Shown: piece by piece, positions 31,367 through 42,179 of the stretch
Position numbering within the stretch: the stretch's first letter is position 1
Layout: each line of letters begins with the position of its first letter
Source: Bacilli bacterium
GTDB taxonomy: Bacteria; Bacillota_I; Bacilli_A; RF39; UBA660
Direction: 5' to 3'
NCBI GenBank assembly: GCA_028693035.1
Contig: JAQUWE010000011.1
Location: 1-48,272, forward strand
DNA length: 48,272 nucleotides
The notes under the pieces: generated by a model
What the model was told of the DNA's origin: nothing
What the model saw: only the letters and a program-made list of their open reading frames with translations
The model's database searches: none
Made by a program: the position numbers and the translations under genes

Positions 31367-31480
31367 TTAACCTTGTCTTTGTTTGTGTTTAGGGTTCTTA
31401 CAAATTACGCGTAAGGTACCTCTTCTTTTAATAACTTTACAATCTGGACAGATTGTTTTTACTGATGATTTTACTTTCAT
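31367..31480 (-). CDS. rpmJ: Ribosomal protein L36 (zinc-binding form)
   Basis: A 37-aa ORF reads [20 protein letters not shown], then [17 protein letters not shown]. The zinc ligands C-x2-C, C and H are intact, so this is the C+ form. It lies between infA and rpsM at the usual place with a good AGGGAGG site. Confidence 0.97.
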   Translation of the reverse strand: MKVKSSVKTICPDCKVIKRRGTLRVICKNPKHKQRQG

Positions 31481-31492
31481 CTCTATCCCTCC

Positions 31493-31708
31493 CTACTTTC
31501 TATAGGTTATACGCCCATGTGTTAAATCGTATGTTGAGAGTTCAACGGTTACTGTATCACCTGGTAGAATGCGAATGTAGTGCATTCGGATTTTACCAGA
31601 AACATGAGCAATTACAGTATGTTTATTTTCAAGTTCTACTTTGAACTTGCCACCTGGTATCTTATCGATAACCTTTCCTTCAACTTCTATTGTATCATCT
31701 TTTGCCAT
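31493..31708 (-). CDS. infA: Translation initiation factor IF-1
   Basis: A 71-aa OB-fold protein that binds the A site of the 30S subunit during initiation. [39 protein letters not shown] and [11 protein letters not shown] are typical. It follows map by four bases. Confidence 0.98.
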   Translation of the reverse strand: MAKDDTIEVEGKVIDKIPGGKFKVELENKHTVIAHVSGKIRMHYIRILPGDTVTVELSTYDLTHGRITYRK

Positions 31709-31712
31709 TTTT

Positions 31713-32459
31713 TCACCTCTTTGTTAAAATTGTATACCCATCTTTTTCTACGAGTACCGTATGTTCAAAATGAGCGGATGGTTCATCATCAAGTGTGACG
31801 ATGGTCCAATCGTTTTCTAATATGCCTATATCGGCAGTGCCCAAATTTAACATCGGTTCAACAGCAAGTACCATACCTGCTTTAAGAATTGGTCCTGTAC
31901 CTTTTATTCCATAATTTGGAACATCTGGTTCTTCATGTACGTCTCTTCCTACACCGTGTCCTACAAGTTCTTTGACAACACCTAAACGGTGTTTTAAAGC
32001 ATAAGTTTCTACAGCATATCCAATATCACCTACATGAGCTCCTTCTTTGATTACAGAAAGTCCTTCAAATAAAGCTTTTTCGGTATGTTCCATCAAATAT
32101 TGTTTGTTTTTATCTACTTTTCCTACTGTGTAGGTCCAAGCAGAATCTCCATGGTAACCCTTATAACAGGCCCCAATGTCTATAGAGATAATATCACCTT
32201 CTACAAGGCGTCTATTATCAGGAATTCCATGTACGACTTCTTCATTGACTGATGCACAAATGGAAGCTGGGAATCCATCATATCCAAGAAAAGAAGGGGT
32301 TGCATCATGTTCTAAGATAAAGTCATATGCGAGTTTATCAAGCTCTTTTGTAGTGATACCAGGTTTTATGTATGGTTTTAAATAAAGATGCGTTTGTCCT
32401 GTAATATCGCCTGCAATTTTTAAAAGTTCAATTTCTCTTTTTGATTTTATCTCAATCAT
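31713..32459 (-). CDS. map: Methionine aminopeptidase, type I
   Basis: This 248-aa metalloenzyme removes the initiator Met from nascent proteins. Metal-binding residues are seen as the two Asp in [16 protein letters not shown], His in [12 protein letters not shown], Glu in [10 protein letters not shown] and the C-terminal FEHTVLV Glu. It has no zinc-finger extension. It overlaps adk by eight bases, as is common in this operon. Confidence 0.98.
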   Translation of the reverse strand: MIEIKSKREIELLKIAGDITGQTHLYLKPYIKPGITTKELDKLAYDFILEHDATPSFLGYDGFPASICASVNEEVVHGIPDNRRLVEGDIISIDIGACYKGYHGDSAWTYTVGKVDKNKQYLMEHTEKALFEGLSVIKEGAHVGDIGYAVETYALKHRLGVVKELVGHGVGRDVHEEPDVPNYGIKGTGPILKAGMVLAVEPMLNLGTADIGILENDWTIVTLDDEPSAHFEHTVLVEKDGYTILTKR

Positions 32460-33117
32460 GTTTTGGCTCTCCTAGAATCTTTTTGATATCGGCAAAGATT
32501 AGATAGGCATCACGTTTACTATTTATATGTGATACAATGTCTTTCTCTTTGTAATACGCTATCAAAGGTTCTGTTTCTTTTAAATAAGTTTCATAACGTT
32601 TTTTAAAAGTTTCTTCGTTATCATCTTTTCTTTGGATGAGTTTGGATTTACAATAATCGCAAACTCCTTGTTTCATTGGTTTTAATTCCTCGATGTTGGT
32701 ATTATATACATGCCCACATCTTTGGCAGGTAAACCTCCCTGTAATACGCATTTTTGCTGTATCATAATCTAAATCTAGAACAAGTACATGTTCTACTTTT
32801 TTACCACTTTCAGCTAAAAGTGCATCATACACTTTTGCTTGTGCCACATTTCTTGGATAGCCATCTAAGATGTAACCATCCTTGCAATCTTCTTTGGCAA
32901 GTCTTTCTTTAAGAAGGGTTAATACCACTTCATCATCGATCAAAGTGCCCAGTGTCATCTGGTTTTTAATCTGATTTCCTATTGTTGTACCAGATTCTAC
33001 TGCTTCTCTAAGAAGATCACCTGTTGAAATATGTGGAACATTGTAGGCGGCGCAAATCATTTTAGACTGTGTTCCCTTTCCCGCAGCGGGAGGGGCAATA
33101 AATACTATATTTTTCAA
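32452..33117 (-). CDS. adk: Adenylate kinase, zinc-LID type
   Basis: This 221-aa enzyme interconverts ATP, AMP and ADP. The P-loop is PPAAGKGTQ (about 8-16), with AMP site STGDLLREAV and DGYPRN. The LID domain carries CQRCGHVYN and CDYCKSKL, a four-Cys zinc site typical of Gram-positive enzymes. It starts one base after the secY stop codon, so translation is coupled. Confidence 0.98.
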   Translation of the reverse strand: MKNIVFIAPPAAGKGTQSKMICAAYNVPHISTGDLLREAVESGTTIGNQIKNQMTLGTLIDDEVVLTLLKERLAKEDCKDGYILDGYPRNVAQAKVYDALLAESGKKVEHVLVLDLDYDTAKMRITGRFTCQRCGHVYNTNIEELKPMKQGVCDYCKSKLIQRKDDNEETFKKRYETYLKETEPLIAYYKEKDIVSHINSKRDAYLIFADIKKILGEPKHD

Positions 33118-33118
33118 T

Positions 33119-34393
33119 TTATCTTCGTCTTCTTCCTCTTACATATTCGCCTGTTACTAATTTACTTTCAATTTGCTTGTATGTTTCAAGTGCTACACCT
33201 ACAACGATCAAAAGTCCAGTACCACCAATTCTAACACTACTTGGTAGATTTGATATCATTCCAAATACGATTGGTAGAGCAGCGATAAATGCTAAGAATA
33301 AAGCACCTACTGTTGAAATTCTTTTTAATATCTTATTGATATATTTTACTGTTTCATCTCCAGGTCTTACCCCAGGAATAAAACCACCTTGTTTATTTAA
33401 GTTTTCAGATAATTCTTTTGGTTTTATCTGCATAAATGTATAAAGTAATGTAAATAATATAATAAGTATTAGATAAAGAATAAATCCAGGTATGGTATTT
33501 AACGTCATCCATTTACTTACAAATAAACTAAATCCTTCATTCTTGATCACACCTGCTAATAACCCTGGAATAGAGATAATCGCTGATGCGAAGATAACTG
33601 GCATAACACCAGATGAATTTAATTTAAATGGCATATAGTTCTTATTAGCTCCATATACACTATTGCTTTTGTTGGCATATTGTACAGGGATTCTTCTTTC
33701 TGATGTCTCTTCATATACAACAGCTAAAATAATAGCTAAGTATATAATTACAAAAAGGACAAATTTGGTAATACCAAGTAGAAGTACTTGTAAATCTCCA
33801 TTTACCACTAGGGCTGCAAATGCATCTTTAAACATATTTGGTAAAGTTGCAATAATACCTGCCATAATGATTAAGGAAATACCATTTCCAATTCCTTTTG
33901 AAGTAATTTGATCACCGATCCAAAGCAAGAATGCAGTTCCTGCAGTTAGAACGGTTGAAAACATCATATAATCCATTGCACTTCCGTTTGGAAGTAATGT
34001 GAAAGATAGGATATAACCTTGTATAAACGCTAATACAATACCAAGAACTCTGGTAATTTGATTGAGTTTGTTTCTTCCTACACCACCTTGTTTTGATAAT
34101 TCAGCAAGGTATGGAATAAGTTCCATTTGTGAAAGAAGTTGTGTGATAATAGATGCGGTGATGTAAGGCATAACCCCTAGAGATAGAATGGAAAATTTTT
34201 CCATTGCACCTCCACCCATCGCATTTACTAAGTCAAGGAAACCCAAACCATTTCCTAGTGCACTTGTATCTACCCCAGGTACGATAATAGCAGTACCTAG
34301 TTTAAAAACAAATAAACATAGAAAAGTAAATAAGAGTTTATTTCTTAGATCTTTGTTACGGTCATTTCCTAATAGTTTAAGTTTGGCAAACAT
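33119..34393 (-). CDS. secY: Protein translocase subunit SecY
   Basis: This 424-aa channel protein forms the Sec pore. Ten membrane helices are recognisable. The signature blocks are GVMPYITASIITQLL (helix 2), KGIGNGISLII, ERRIPVQYANKS (cytoplasmic loop C4) and the C-terminal ETYKQIESKLVTG followed by basic RGRRRR. It is in its usual place between rplO and adk. Confidence 0.98.
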   Translation of the reverse strand: MFAKLKLLGNDRNKDLRNKLLFTFLCLFVFKLGTAIIVPGVDTSALGNGLGFLDLVNAMGGGAMEKFSILSLGVMPYITASIITQLLSQMELIPYLAELSKQGGVGRNKLNQITRVLGIVLAFIQGYILSFTLLPNGSAMDYMMFSTVLTAGTAFLLWIGDQITSKGIGNGISLIIMAGIIATLPNMFKDAFAALVVNGDLQVLLLGITKFVLFVIIYLAIILAVVYEETSERRIPVQYANKSNSVYGANKNYMPFKLNSSGVMPVIFASAIISIPGLLAGVIKNEGFSLFVSKWMTLNTIPGFILYLILIILFTLLYTFMQIKPKELSENLNKQGGFIPGVRPGDETVKYINKILKRISTVGALFLAFIAALPIVFGMISNLPSSVRIGGTGLLIVVGVALETYKQIESKLVTGEYVRGRRRR

Positions 34394-34394
34394 A

Positions 34395-34838
34395 TTAGAT
34401 CACCTCTACTTTTCCACCTAATTTTTCTATTTGTTCTTTAGCAACACCTGAAAATTTGTGTGCTTTTACAGTTACTTTTTTTTCTAAAGTTCCGTTTCCT
34501 AAAACTTTAATTCCATCTAATTGATTTTTAACAAGTCCCATTTCTTTTAAAATTTCTGGTGTCACAACAGCACCATCTTCAAATTTATTTAAATCACTCA
34601 TATTAATTACAGCATATTCTGTCTTAAATCTAGCATTGGTAAATCCTCTTTTTGGAAGTCTTCTGTAAAGTGGTAATTGTCCACCTTCAAAACCAGCTTT
34701 GTGGCTATAACCACTTCTTGATTTTTGTCCGTTTTCTCCACGACCTGATGTTTTTCCAATTCCTGTTCCAACACCACGTCCAACGATTTTTCTTCTATGT
34801 CTAGAACCTTCGTTAGGTTTTAACTCATGTAATTTCAT
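34395..34838 (-). CDS. rplO: Ribosomal protein L15
   Basis: A 147-aa large-subunit protein with the basic Gly-rich N-terminal extension ([20 protein letters not shown] and onwards) and a globular C-terminal domain. It directly follows rpsE with no rpmD (L30) gene in between, unlike Bacillus. Confidence 0.98.
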   Translation of the reverse strand: MKLHELKPNEGSRHRRKIVGRGVGTGIGKTSGRGENGQKSRSGYSHKAGFEGGQLPLYRRLPKRGFTNARFKTEYAVINMSDLNKFEDGAVVTPEILKEMGLVKNQLDGIKVLGNGTLEKKVTVKAHKFSGVAKEQIEKLGGKVEVI

Positions 34839-35342
34839 CTAGATAATCTCCTCTACTTTTTTTCCTCTAAGACGAGCTACTTCTTCTACTGTTCTTTGTG
34901 ATTTAAGTGCTTCTAAAGTTGCATATGCTGTGTTAAGTTTTGTATTTGAACCAAGTGATTTAGATAAGATATCAGTAATTCCAGCCATTTCTAGAACTGA
35001 ACGAACAGGTCCACCTGCTTTAACTCCTGTACCTTTTTTTGCTGGTTTAAGCATAACGCGGCTTGCGCTTCTTACACCAATTGCTTCATGTGGGATTGTT
35101 CCATCTACGATAGATACAGTTACTACATTTTTAGTTGCAGATTGTACAGCTTTTTTGATAGCATCTGGTACTTCATTTGCTTTTCCAGTACCAAGACCAA
35201 CTCTACCTTTTTTGTCACCAACAACTACTGTAGCTGTGAAACGGAAAGTACGACCACCTTTGGTTACTTTTGTAACTCTACCAATATTGATGACTTCTTC
35301 TTCAAATTGTTTTGGGCGTGGTTCTCTTCTTCTTTTTTCCAT
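34839..35342 (-). CDS. rpsE: Ribosomal protein S5
   Basis: A 167-aa small-subunit protein. The double-stranded RNA-binding N-domain ([20 protein letters not shown]) and the S5 C-domain ([39 protein letters not shown]) are intact. Its stop codon is adjacent to the rplO ATG region, leaving no room for L30. Confidence 0.98.
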   Translation of the reverse strand: MEKRRREPRPKQFEEEVINIGRVTKVTKGGRTFRFTATVVVGDKKGRVGLGTGKANEVPDAIKKAVQSATKNVVTVSIVDGTIPHEAIGVRSASRVMLKPAKKGTGVKAGGPVRSVLEMAGITDILSKSLGSNTKLNTAYATLEALKSQRTVEEVARLRGKKVEEII

Positions 35343-35357
35343 CTAGTTCCCTCCTTA

Positions 35358-35720
35358 TTAGAATTCTAATCCATTTTCACGTGCAGCTTCTGCTAAAGCT
35401 TTTACACGACCATGATATAGGTATCCACCTCTATCAAATGTTACTTTTGTAATTTTTGCTTCTTTTGCTCTTTTTGCTAATAATTCTCCAACTTTGGTAG
35501 CAGCTTCTGCATTGCTACCATTTTCAAGTTTTAACTCTTTGTCGATTGAAGAGGCACTAACTAAAGTAATAGCTTTTTCATCGTCGATGATTTGTGCAAA
35601 AATATTACTATTTGATCTAAACACGTTTAATCTTGGAATCGCAGTAGTACCTGATACTTTTGCTCTTACTCTTGCGTGTCTAGCTTTACGTACATCATTA
35701 CGAATTACTTTTTTTATCAT
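35358..35720 (-). CDS. rplR: Ribosomal protein L18
   Basis: A 120-aa 5S rRNA-binding protein. [20 protein letters not shown], the [12 protein letters not shown] strand and [20 protein letters not shown] are typical. It lies between rplF and rpsE. Confidence 0.98.
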   Translation of the reverse strand: MIKKVIRNDVRKARHARVRAKVSGTTAIPRLNVFRSNSNIFAQIIDDEKAITLVSASSIDKELKLENGSNAEAATKVGELLAKRAKEAKITKVTFDRGGYLYHGRVKALAEAARENGLEF

Positions 35721-35742
35721 AGTAAATTCTCCTTTACTTTAA

Positions 35743-36276
35743 TTATTTAGATGCTTTTTTTCCTTCTTTACGACGGATTTGTTCATCTTTGTAACGAATT
35801 CCTTTACCTTTGTAAGGTTCTGGTTTTCTTATTTTACGAATATTAGCTGTAAATTCTCCTACTTTACATTTATCAATTCCTGAAATGGTTAATTCTGTAT
35901 TACTTGTAGCTTCTACTTTAATATCAGAAGGTATTTCCACTTCTACAGGATGTGAGTAACCAGCAGTTACAACTAATGTAGTTCCTTTGATTGCAAAACG
36001 GTACCCAACACCGATTGCTTCTAATTTTTTTTCGAATCCTTCTGTTACACCTTTGATCATGTTTGCAATATTCGCATTTGCTGTACCATGAAAGTTTTTG
36101 AAGTTATCGTTTTTTCTTTCAACAATTACTTTGTCTTCTTTTACTGTAACAGTAATATTTTTGTTAATTTCAGTAGAAAGTTCACCTTTAGGACCTTTAA
36201 CTGTAACAATATTACTGTCAGTAGTAAGTGTAACATTCTCTGGTAGAGATAATTCTCTGTTACCAATTCTACTCAT
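35743..36276 (-). CDS. rplF: Ribosomal protein L6
   Basis: A 177-aa large-subunit protein with two similar alpha/beta domains. MSRIGNRELSLPENVTL opens it, and the C-terminal signature KPEPYKGKGIRYKDEQI is present. It binds 23S rRNA near the factor-binding site. Confidence 0.98.
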   Translation of the reverse strand: MSRIGNRELSLPENVTLTTDSNIVTVKGPKGELSTEINKNITVTVKEDKVIVERKNDNFKNFHGTANANIANMIKGVTEGFEKKLEAIGVGYRFAIKGTTLVVTAGYSHPVEVEIPSDIKVEATSNTELTISGIDKCKVGEFTANIRKIRKPEPYKGKGIRYKDEQIRRKEGKKASK

Positions 36277-36295
36277 GTTATTTCCTCCTAACTTT

Positions 36296-36697
36296 CTACC
36301 AAATGTATGCTAAAACTTCGCCACCAAGTTTTGCATTTCTTGCTTCTTTATCAGTTATAATACCTTTAGAAGTAGAGATGATTGCAATTCCAAGTCCACT
36401 TAGAACTCTTGGTACATCTTCTGTTTTTGCATATACACGTAATCCTGGTTTAGAAATTCTTTTAAGACCAGTGATAACACGTTCTTTCTTTTCTCCATAT
36501 TTTAGAGTAAGAATAATTGTATCTTGTACATCGTTTTTTCTAATTTTATAATCTACTATAAATCCTTGTTCTTTTAGGATTCTAGCGATTTCTTTTTTTA
36601 TGTTTGAAGCGGGTACTTCAACTTCAGTATAACGCATTTGATTCGCATTACGAATTCTCGTAAGCATGTCTGCGATTGGATCTGACACTACTGCCAT
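36296..36697 (-). CDS. rpsH: Ribosomal protein S8
   Basis: A 133-aa 16S-binding protein. [18 protein letters not shown] at the start and the C-terminal [20 protein letters not shown] are diagnostic. In other bacteria S8 represses the spc operon; no obvious mimic site was examined here. Confidence 0.98.
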   Translation of the reverse strand: MAVVSDPIADMLTRIRNANQMRYTEVEVPASNIKKEIARILKEQGFIVDYKIRKNDVQDTIILTLKYGEKKERVITGLKRISKPGLRVYAKTEDVPRVLSGLGIAIISTSKGIITDKEARNAKLGGEVLAYIW

Positions 36698-36718
36698 AAC
36701 TATATCCTCCCTTCCTAA

Positions 36719-36904
36719 TTACCAGCTTGATTTTCTCACGCCTGGTATTTGTCCTTTGTAAGCTAGTTCTCTAAAACAAATACGGCAAATTCCATATTTT
36801 TTAAGTACTGCATGTGGTCTTCCACAACGTGTGCAACGAGTGTAAGCGCGTACTTTATATTTAGGTGTTCTACTAGCTTTTACTTTTATGCTTGTTTTAG
36901 CCAT
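36719..36904 (-). CDS. rpsZ: Ribosomal protein S14, zinc-binding type
   Basis: A 61-aa S14 of the short C+ type. Zinc ligands are the two CxxC pairs in [11 protein letters not shown] and [12 protein letters not shown]. This short form is standard in Firmicutes, here in the spc position between rplE and rpsH. Confidence 0.97.
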   Translation of the reverse strand: MAKTSIKVKASRTPKYKVRAYTRCTRCGRPHAVLKKYGICRICFRELAYKGQIPGVRKSSW

Positions 36905-36925
36905 AATTTCCTCCTTATTTTAGAG

Positions 36926-37465
36926 CTATTTTTTAAAAGGCATACCAAAACCTTTTAATAAATCGTGCGCTTCTTCGTTTGTTTTTGCTGTTGTAACGAA
37001 AACAATATCCATTCCGCGTACTTTTACAACGTCATCAAAATTAATTTCTGAGAAGATGAGTTGTTCTGTAAGTCCTAAAGTGTAATTTCCTCTACCATCA
37101 AATGATTTATTAGAAATTCCTCTAAAGTCTCTTACACGTGGAAGGGTAATGCTGATAAGTTTATCTAAGAAGTTATACATATTTTCTCCTCTTAGTGTTA
37201 CTTTACATCCGATTCCTTGCCCTTCTCTAACTTTGAATCCAGCAATTGCTTTTTTAGATTTTGTTACAACTGCTTTTTGTCCAGTAATGATTTCTAAATC
37301 TTTTACGGCTGCATCTAGTAATTTACTATTGTCTGTTGCATCTCCAACACCCATGTTAAGCACGATTTTATCTAATTTAGGTATTTCCATAACTGAATTG
37401 TATTTAAATTTTGTCATTAACTCTTTGCTGATTTCATCATTATATTTTGCTTTTAGGCGGTTCAT
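36926..37465 (-). CDS. rplE: Ribosomal protein L5
   Basis: This 179-aa protein binds 5S rRNA and the P-site t[35 protein letters not shown] and [19 protein letters not shown] are typical. I use ATG 37465 (MNRLKAK), seven bases after AGGAGGG; the in-frame ATG at 37483 precedes that site and is unlikely. Confidence 0.97.
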   Translation of the reverse strand: MNRLKAKYNDEISKELMTKFKYNSVMEIPKLDKIVLNMGVGDATDNSKLLDAAVKDLEIITGQKAVVTKSKKAIAGFKVREGQGIGCKVTLRGENMYNFLDKLISITLPRVRDFRGISNKSFDGRGNYTLGLTEQLIFSEINFDDVVKVRGMDIVFVTTAKTNEEAHDLLKGFGMPFKK

Positions 37466-37482
37466 TGTTTGCCCTCCTTCCA

Positions 37483-37788
37483 TTAATCAATTTTACTATT
37501 TGATTTTTTAGCTACTCTTACTTTTTTATCTTTATCGATTGTATGTCCAATTCTTGATCTTTTTCCTGTTTTTGGATCTTTGATCATTACATTTGATGCA
37601 TGAATTGGTTTTTCCATTTCTTCGATGCTTCCAGCTGATTGTCCGTTGCTTTTGATATGTTTTTTAACAACGTTTACGCCTTCTACAACGACTTTGTTCT
37701 TGTCTCTTAATACTTTAATGATTTTGCCTTCTTTACCTTTGTCTTTTCCGGCAATCACAAGTACTGTGTCTCCTGTTTTAAAGTTCAT
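37483..37788 (-). CDS. rplX: Ribosomal protein L24
   Basis: A 101-aa assembly-initiator protein with an N-terminal KOW motif ([20 protein letters not shown]) and the [13 protein letters not shown] block. It lies between rplN and rplE. Confidence 0.98.
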   Translation of the reverse strand: MNFKTGDTVLVIAGKDKGKEGKIIKVLRDKNKVVVEGVNVVKKHIKSNGQSAGSIEEMEKPIHASNVMIKDPKTGKRSRIGHTIDKDKKVRVAKKSNSKID

Positions 37789-37803
37789 GCTTTTCCCTCC
37801 AAA

Positions 37804-38178
37804 CTATAACACTTCTTTAGCAAGTGATACAATTTTCATATAATCTTTTTCGCGTAATTCACGCGCAACTGGTCCAAAAACACGTGTTCCGACTGGTGTC
37901 TTATCTTCTCTAGATTTAATAATAACAGCTGCATTATCATCAAATTTAATATAAGAACCATCTTCTCTTCTTAGACCTTGTTTTGTTCTTACGATAACTG
38001 CTCTTACAACCTTACCTTTTCCAATGTTTCCATTTGGAATAGATTTTTTAACGCTTGCAACAACAATATCTCCAATATTTCCCGTTTTAACTTTGCTTCC
38101 ACCCAATACTCTAATTACAGATATTTCTTTGGCACCGGTGTTGTCAGCAACAGTAAGACGGCTTTCTTGTTGAATCAT
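37804..38178 (-). CDS. rplN: Ribosomal protein L14
   Basis: A 124-aa large-subunit protein. [20 protein letters not shown] and the C-terminal [20 protein letters not shown] are diagnostic. It is in its usual place after rpsQ. Confidence 0.98.
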   Translation of the reverse strand: MIQQESRLTVADNTGAKEISVIRVLGGSKVKTGNIGDIVVASVKKSIPNGNIGKGKVVRAVIVRTKQGLRREDGSYIKFDDNAAVIIKSREDKTPVGTRVFGPVARELREKDYMKIVSLAKEVL

Positions 38179-38197
38179 ATTAAATCCTCCTTATAGC

Positions 38198-38455
38198 CTA
38201 TAAAATAATTGCTTCTTCAATAACTTCTACTAAACGATATCTCTTTAATTTAGAAATAGGTCTTGTTTCTGTTATACGTACTTTATCGCCAACTTTTGCT
38301 TGGTTTTTTTCATCGTGTGCTGTGTATTTTTTAGAATATTTAACACGTTTTTTGTATAATGGGTCTACTTTGTAAGTTTCTACTAAAACTTTGATAGTTT
38401 TATCTTCTTTATCGCTTACAACTCTGCCAATTAATTCTTTGGTTTTCTTTTCCAT
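38198..38455 (-). CDS. rpsQ: Ribosomal protein S17
   Basis: An 85-aa OB-fold 16S-binding protein. [41 protein letters not shown] and [15 protein letters not shown] are typical. Confidence 0.98.
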   Translation of the reverse strand: MEKKTKELIGRVVSDKEDKTIKVLVETYKVDPLYKKRVKYSKKYTAHDEKNQAKVGDKVRITETRPISKLKRYRLVEVIEEAIIL

Positions 38456-38466
38456 ATATACCCTCC

Positions 38467-38664
38467 TTAATTATTTTCTAGTACACGTTCTTTTATGATT
38501 GTTTTCATACGTGCTACTAACTTTCTAAGTTCTTTAATGCGTGCTGGTTTTTCTAAATTACCTGTTGCTTGGCTAAAGCGTAAATTAAATAGTTCTTCTT
38601 TACTTTCCTCTATTTTTTTAAGTAGGTCTTCGCTTGTTAATTCTCTAAGTTCTTTATTCGTCAC
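38467..38664 (-). CDS. rpmC: Ribosomal protein L29
   Basis: A 65-aa helical hairpin protein near the exit tunnel. I place the start at GTG 38664 (MTNKELREL...), five bases after GGTGA, because L29 proteins begin near ELREL. An earlier in-frame GTG at 38676 is possible. It overlaps the 3' end of rplP by 11 bases. Confidence 0.95.
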   Translation of the reverse strand: MTNKELRELTSEDLLKKIEESKEELFNLRFSQATGNLEKPARIKELRKLVARMKTIIKERVLENN

Positions 38665-39085
38665 GAGCTTCACCACTTTCTTTCATCACAAATTTACATT
38701 TGATTGGAAGTTTGTGCATCGCTAAACGTAATGCTTCACGTGCAACTTCTTCTGATACACCATCAATTTCAAACATAATTTTGCCTTTTTTAACAACTGC
38801 AACCCATTTTTCTGGTTGCCCTTTACCTTTACCCATACGAGTTTCTAATGGGATTTTTGTAAGAGATAAATGAGGGAAAATATTAATCCATACTTTTCCA
38901 CCACGTTTCATATAACGAGTCATAGCAACACGAGCTGATTCGATTTGGTTTTGTGTAATCCAAGCACCACCCATTGCTTTAAGTCCGTATCTTCCGAAGT
39001 GTAATTCTGTATTTCCTTTTGCTTCTCCATCATAACGTAAACGGTGTGGTCTACGATATTTAGTTCTCTTTGGAATGACTGCCAT
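38654..39085 (-). CDS. rplP: Ribosomal protein L16
   Basis: A 143-aa protein near the A-site tRNA elbow. [58 protein letters not shown] are typical. It overlaps rpsC by 26 bases; its GGGAGG site lies inside the rpsC end. Confidence 0.98.
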   Translation of the reverse strand: MAVIPKRTKYRRPHRLRYDGEAKGNTELHFGRYGLKAMGGAWITQNQIESARVAMTRYMKRGGKVWINIFPHLSLTKIPLETRMGKGKGQPEKWVAVVKKGKIMFEIDGVSEEVAREALRLAMHKLPIKCKFVMKESGEARDE

Positions 39086-39746
39086 TTACATTACCTCCCT
39101 TACCATTTTTTTGAGGAAGGATTTCTCCTTTGTAAATCCATACTTTAACGCCGATTTTTCCATAAGCAGTATCTGCTTCTTTATTTGCATAATCAATATC
39201 TGCTCTTAAAGTATGTAATGGAATATTTCCTTCTGTATAGCCTTCGCTTCTTGCCATATCAGCTCCACCAAGTCTTCCAGATACAGAAGTTTTAATTCCT
39301 TTAGCTCCTGCTTTCATCGTATTTCTAATGGTTCTTTTTTGTGCCATTCTGAACGATACTCTTCCTTCGATTTGACGTGCGATATTTTCAGCAACAAGTG
39401 CTGCATCCATATCTGGGTTTTTAATTTCTTTAATAGAAATATTTACGTTTTCATCAACAAGTTTAGATAATTGTTTTTTGATTTTTTCGATTTCTTCTCC
39501 ACCGTGACCGATTACGACACCTGGTTTTGCTGTATTGATAATAACTTCTGTCTTATCTTTGGTTCTTTCAATTAGAACGCTTGAAACAGCTGCATCTTTT
39601 AACTTTTTACCTAAAAATTCTCTAATTTTGTTATCATTATTTAAGTATTTCGCAAAGTCTTTTTCTGCATACCAATTTGATTGCCAAGTTTTTGTTTGAC
39701 CTTTGATGCCTAATCTAAGTCCGTTTGGACTAACTTTTTGTCCCAC
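39060..39746 (-). CDS. rpsC: Ribosomal protein S3
   Basis: A 228-aa mRNA-entry protein. [14 protein letters not shown], the KH domain core ([18 protein letters not shown]) and the C-terminal block [17 protein letters not shown] are intact. The end is Gly/Asn/Ser-rich and overlaps rplP. Confidence 0.98.
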   Translation of the reverse strand: MGQKVSPNGLRLGIKGQTKTWQSNWYAEKDFAKYLNNDNKIREFLGKKLKDAAVSSVLIERTKDKTEVIINTAKPGVVIGHGGEEIEKIKKQLSKLVDENVNISIKEIKNPDMDAALVAENIARQIEGRVSFRMAQKRTIRNTMKAGAKGIKTSVSGRLGGADMARSEGYTEGNIPLHTLRADIDYANKEADTAYGKIGVKVWIYKGEILPQKNGKGGNVNGSHSKEN

Positions 39747-39765
39747 TTAAGAACTCCTCCTTTGC

Positions 39766-40098
39766 TTATTTTTCGCCAACAACAACTGTTATATGACTTG
39801 TTCTTTTACGAATTGGATCTACGTGTCCACGTGAACCAAAACGCATTCTTTTCATTGTAGCTCCTTCATTAATAAAGGCTTGTTTTACTACTAATTTATT
39901 TTTATCTAACCCTAAGTTATTTTCAGCATTTGCTGTTGCTGAGATAAGTACTTTACGGATAAGACGTGAAGCTTCTTTGTTTAAGTTTGCTAAAATTCTG
40001 TCTGCTTCAGCTACGTCTTTATCACGTATTAAATCTATAACTAAACGAGCTTTACGAGGTGCAATTCTAACTGTTTTTGCAATCGCTTTTGCTTCCAT
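39766..40098 (-). CDS. rplV: Ribosomal protein L22
   Basis: A 110-aa protein whose beta hairpin lines the exit tunnel. [20 protein letters not shown] and [20 protein letters not shown] (the hairpin region, site of macrolide effects in other species) are present. Confidence 0.98.
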   Translation of the reverse strand: MEAKAIAKTVRIAPRKARLVIDLIRDKDVAEADRILANLNKEASRLIRKVLISATANAENNLGLDKNKLVVKQAFINEGATMKRMRFGSRGHVDPIRKRTSHITVVVGEK

Positions 40099-40123
40099 TT
40101 TAGTCCTCCTTCCTGGTTACTTA

Positions 40124-40396
40124 TTATTTTTTCCCTTTGTTGTCACCATGTCCACCGAATTTACGAGTTGCCGCAAATTCTCCAAGTTTATGACCAACCA
40201 TATCTTCTGTTACATAAACAGGAATAAATTCTTTTCCATTATGAACAGCAAATGTAAGTCCAATAAAGTTTGGAAATATTGTGGAACGGCGAGACCAAGT
40301 TTTAATTACTTCTTTTTTACCTGACTCATTTGTCTTTGCTACTTTCTTTAATAAAGCTTCTGCAGCGTAAGGGCCTTTTTTTAAACTTCTAGCCAT
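40124..40396 (-). CDS. rpsS: Ribosomal protein S19
   Basis: A 90-aa small-subunit head protein. [39 protein letters not shown] and [19 protein letters not shown] are typical. Confidence 0.98.
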   Translation of the reverse strand: MARSLKKGPYAAEALLKKVAKTNESGKKEVIKTWSRRSTIFPNFIGLTFAVHNGKEFIPVYVTEDMVGHKLGEFAATRKFGGHGDNKGKK

Positions 40397-40414
40397 TTAT
40401 AACCATTCCTTTCA

Positions 40415-41248
40415 TTATTTCTTTTTACGACGGCGTACGATTAATTTATCAGATGCCTTTTTCGTAGAACGTGTTTTATATCCAAGTGCAGGTTTACCCC
40501 ATGGAGTAAGAGGTCCCTTACGTCCGATTGGTGCTCTACCTTCACCACCACCATGAGGGTGATCATTAGGGTTCATAACAGAACCACGTACAGTTGGACG
40601 AATTCCCATATGTCTTTTACGTCCAGCTTTTCCGATATTAACAAGTTCGTGATCTGCATTTCCTACTTCTCCGATAGTTGCTCTACAAGTACTTAGTACT
40701 TTACGAACTTCTCCACTTGTTAAACGAAGTAATGTGTATTTTCCTTCACGTCCAAGGATTTGTACAGAAGCGCCAGCACTACGTGCAAGTTCTGCTCCTT
40801 TTCCTTGTTTTAGTTCAATATTGTGAACCATAGTACCAACAGGTATACTTGCTAGTGGCATTGCATTTCCGATTTGGATATCAACGCTTTCTCCACTTAC
40901 AATTTTGCTTCCTACTGCAATACCTTTTGGAGCGATAATATATCTTTTTTCTCCATCAGCATATTTAATTAAAGCAATGTTAGCACTTCTATTTGGATCG
41001 TATTCAATAGTAGCTACAGTACCTACAACACCATCTTTATTTCTTTTGAAATCAATAAGACGATATTTTCTTTTTTCTCCACCACCACGGTGTCTTACTG
41101 TAATTCTACCTTGGTTATTACGACCACCATTTTTTTTGAGTGTAACGACCAATGACTTTTCTGGTACAGATGTTGTGATTTCTTCATTTGTTAGTTTAGA
41201 CATTCCACGAGTACCAGGAGTCATAGGTTTCATTTTCTTAATAGCCAT
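40415..41248 (-). CDS. rplB: Ribosomal protein L2
   Basis: A 277-aa protein essential for subunit joining and peptidyl transfer. [20 protein letters not shown], and the C-terminal [20 protein letters not shown] with the conserved His residues, are intact. Confidence 0.98.
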   Translation of the reverse strand: MAIKKMKPMTPGTRGMSKLTNEEITTSVPEKSLVVTLKKNGGRNNQGRITVRHRGGGEKRKYRLIDFKRNKDGVVGTVATIEYDPNRSANIALIKYADGEKRYIIAPKGIAVGSKIVSGESVDIQIGNAMPLASIPVGTMVHNIELKQGKGAELARSAGASVQILGREGKYTLLRLTSGEVRKVLSTCRATIGEVGNADHELVNIGKAGRKRHMGIRPTVRGSVMNPNDHPHGGGEGRAPIGRKGPLTPWGKPALGYKTRSTKKASDKLIVRRRKKK

Positions 41249-41265
41249 ATATATCCTCCTTTAGA

Positions 41266-41541
41266 TTAGAGTTCAATTGAACTGCCTTCGCTTAGTTTAA
41301 CAATTGCTTTTTTCACTCTATTTGTTTTACCAGTGTAACGACCAACTCTTTTTTTCTTTGGTTTTACATTGATTGTATTTACATTTTCTACTTTTACTCC
41401 AAATACATTTTCAATTGCTTGTTTGATTTGGGTTTTGTTTGCTCTAAGATCAACACTAAATACATAAGTATTGTGTGATGCTAAGTCACTACTTTTTTCA
41501 GTAATGATTGGCGCTTTAATGATATCTCTATAATTATTCAT
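41266..41541 (-). CDS. rplW: Ribosomal protein L23
   Basis: A 91-aa exit-tunnel protein that docks trigger factor and [23 protein letters not shown] and [20 protein letters not shown] are diagnostic. Its start overlaps the rplD stop by one base (TAATG). Confidence 0.98.
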   Translation of the reverse strand: MNNYRDIIKAPIITEKSSDLASHNTYVFSVDLRANKTQIKQAIENVFGVKVENVNTINVKPKKKRVGRYTGKTNRVKKAIVKLSEGSSIEL

Positions 41542-42164
41542 TAAACAAGCACCTCCTCAATTTGTTTTACAGCTGCTTCTGTAATGATTAAGTGATCTAC
41601 TGATACTAAATCTAAAACATTGATTTCGCTAGCTTCTAATAATAATAAGTTTCCTAAGTTTCTTGTTGCTAAAATTAGACTTTCTGTAAGTTCATCTGTA
41701 ACAATTAAAGTTTTTCCTTCAATTTTTAGATTTGCTAGAAGTCCTTTCATATCTTTTGTTTTATTGCTTTCTAGATTTAAGTTATCTAAAACAACAATTT
41801 CACTTCCGATTGCTTTATATGCTAAAGCTGATTTTAGAGCAAGTCTTCTTTCTTTACGGTTTTGTTTTTTATCGTAAGATCTTGGTTTAGGTCCGAATAC
41901 GATGCCACCATGATACCATTGAGGTGAACGAATACTACCTTGTCTAGCACGTCCTGTACCTTTTTGTTTCCATGGTTTTCTTCCTCCACCACTTACTTCT
42001 GCGCGTGTTTTTGTTGAGCTTGTTCCTTGACGCATAGATGCTCTTGCAAGAATAATTGCATCATATAGAACAGCATCATTTGGTTCAATACCCCAAATTT
42101 CTTTGTTTAAGGTAATATCACTGACTTTTTCACCTTTAATATTTAATACAGATAATTTTCCCAT
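41541..42164 (-). CDS. rplD: Ribosomal protein L4
   Basis: A 207-aa protein with an extended tunnel loop: [39 protein letters not shown]. In E. coli L4 represses the S10 operon, so it is a candidate ligand for the leader at 43242-43374. Confidence 0.98.
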   Translation of the reverse strand: MGKLSVLNIKGEKVSDITLNKEIWGIEPNDAVLYDAIILARASMRQGTSSTKTRAEVSGGGRKPWKQKGTGRARQGSIRSPQWYHGGIVFGPKPRSYDKKQNRKERRLALKSALAYKAIGSEIVVLDNLNLESNKTKDMKGLLANLKIEGKTLIVTDELTESLILATRNLGNLLLLEASEINVLDLVSVDHLIITEAAVKQIEEVLV

Positions 42165-42179
42165 CTATATGCCTCCCAA

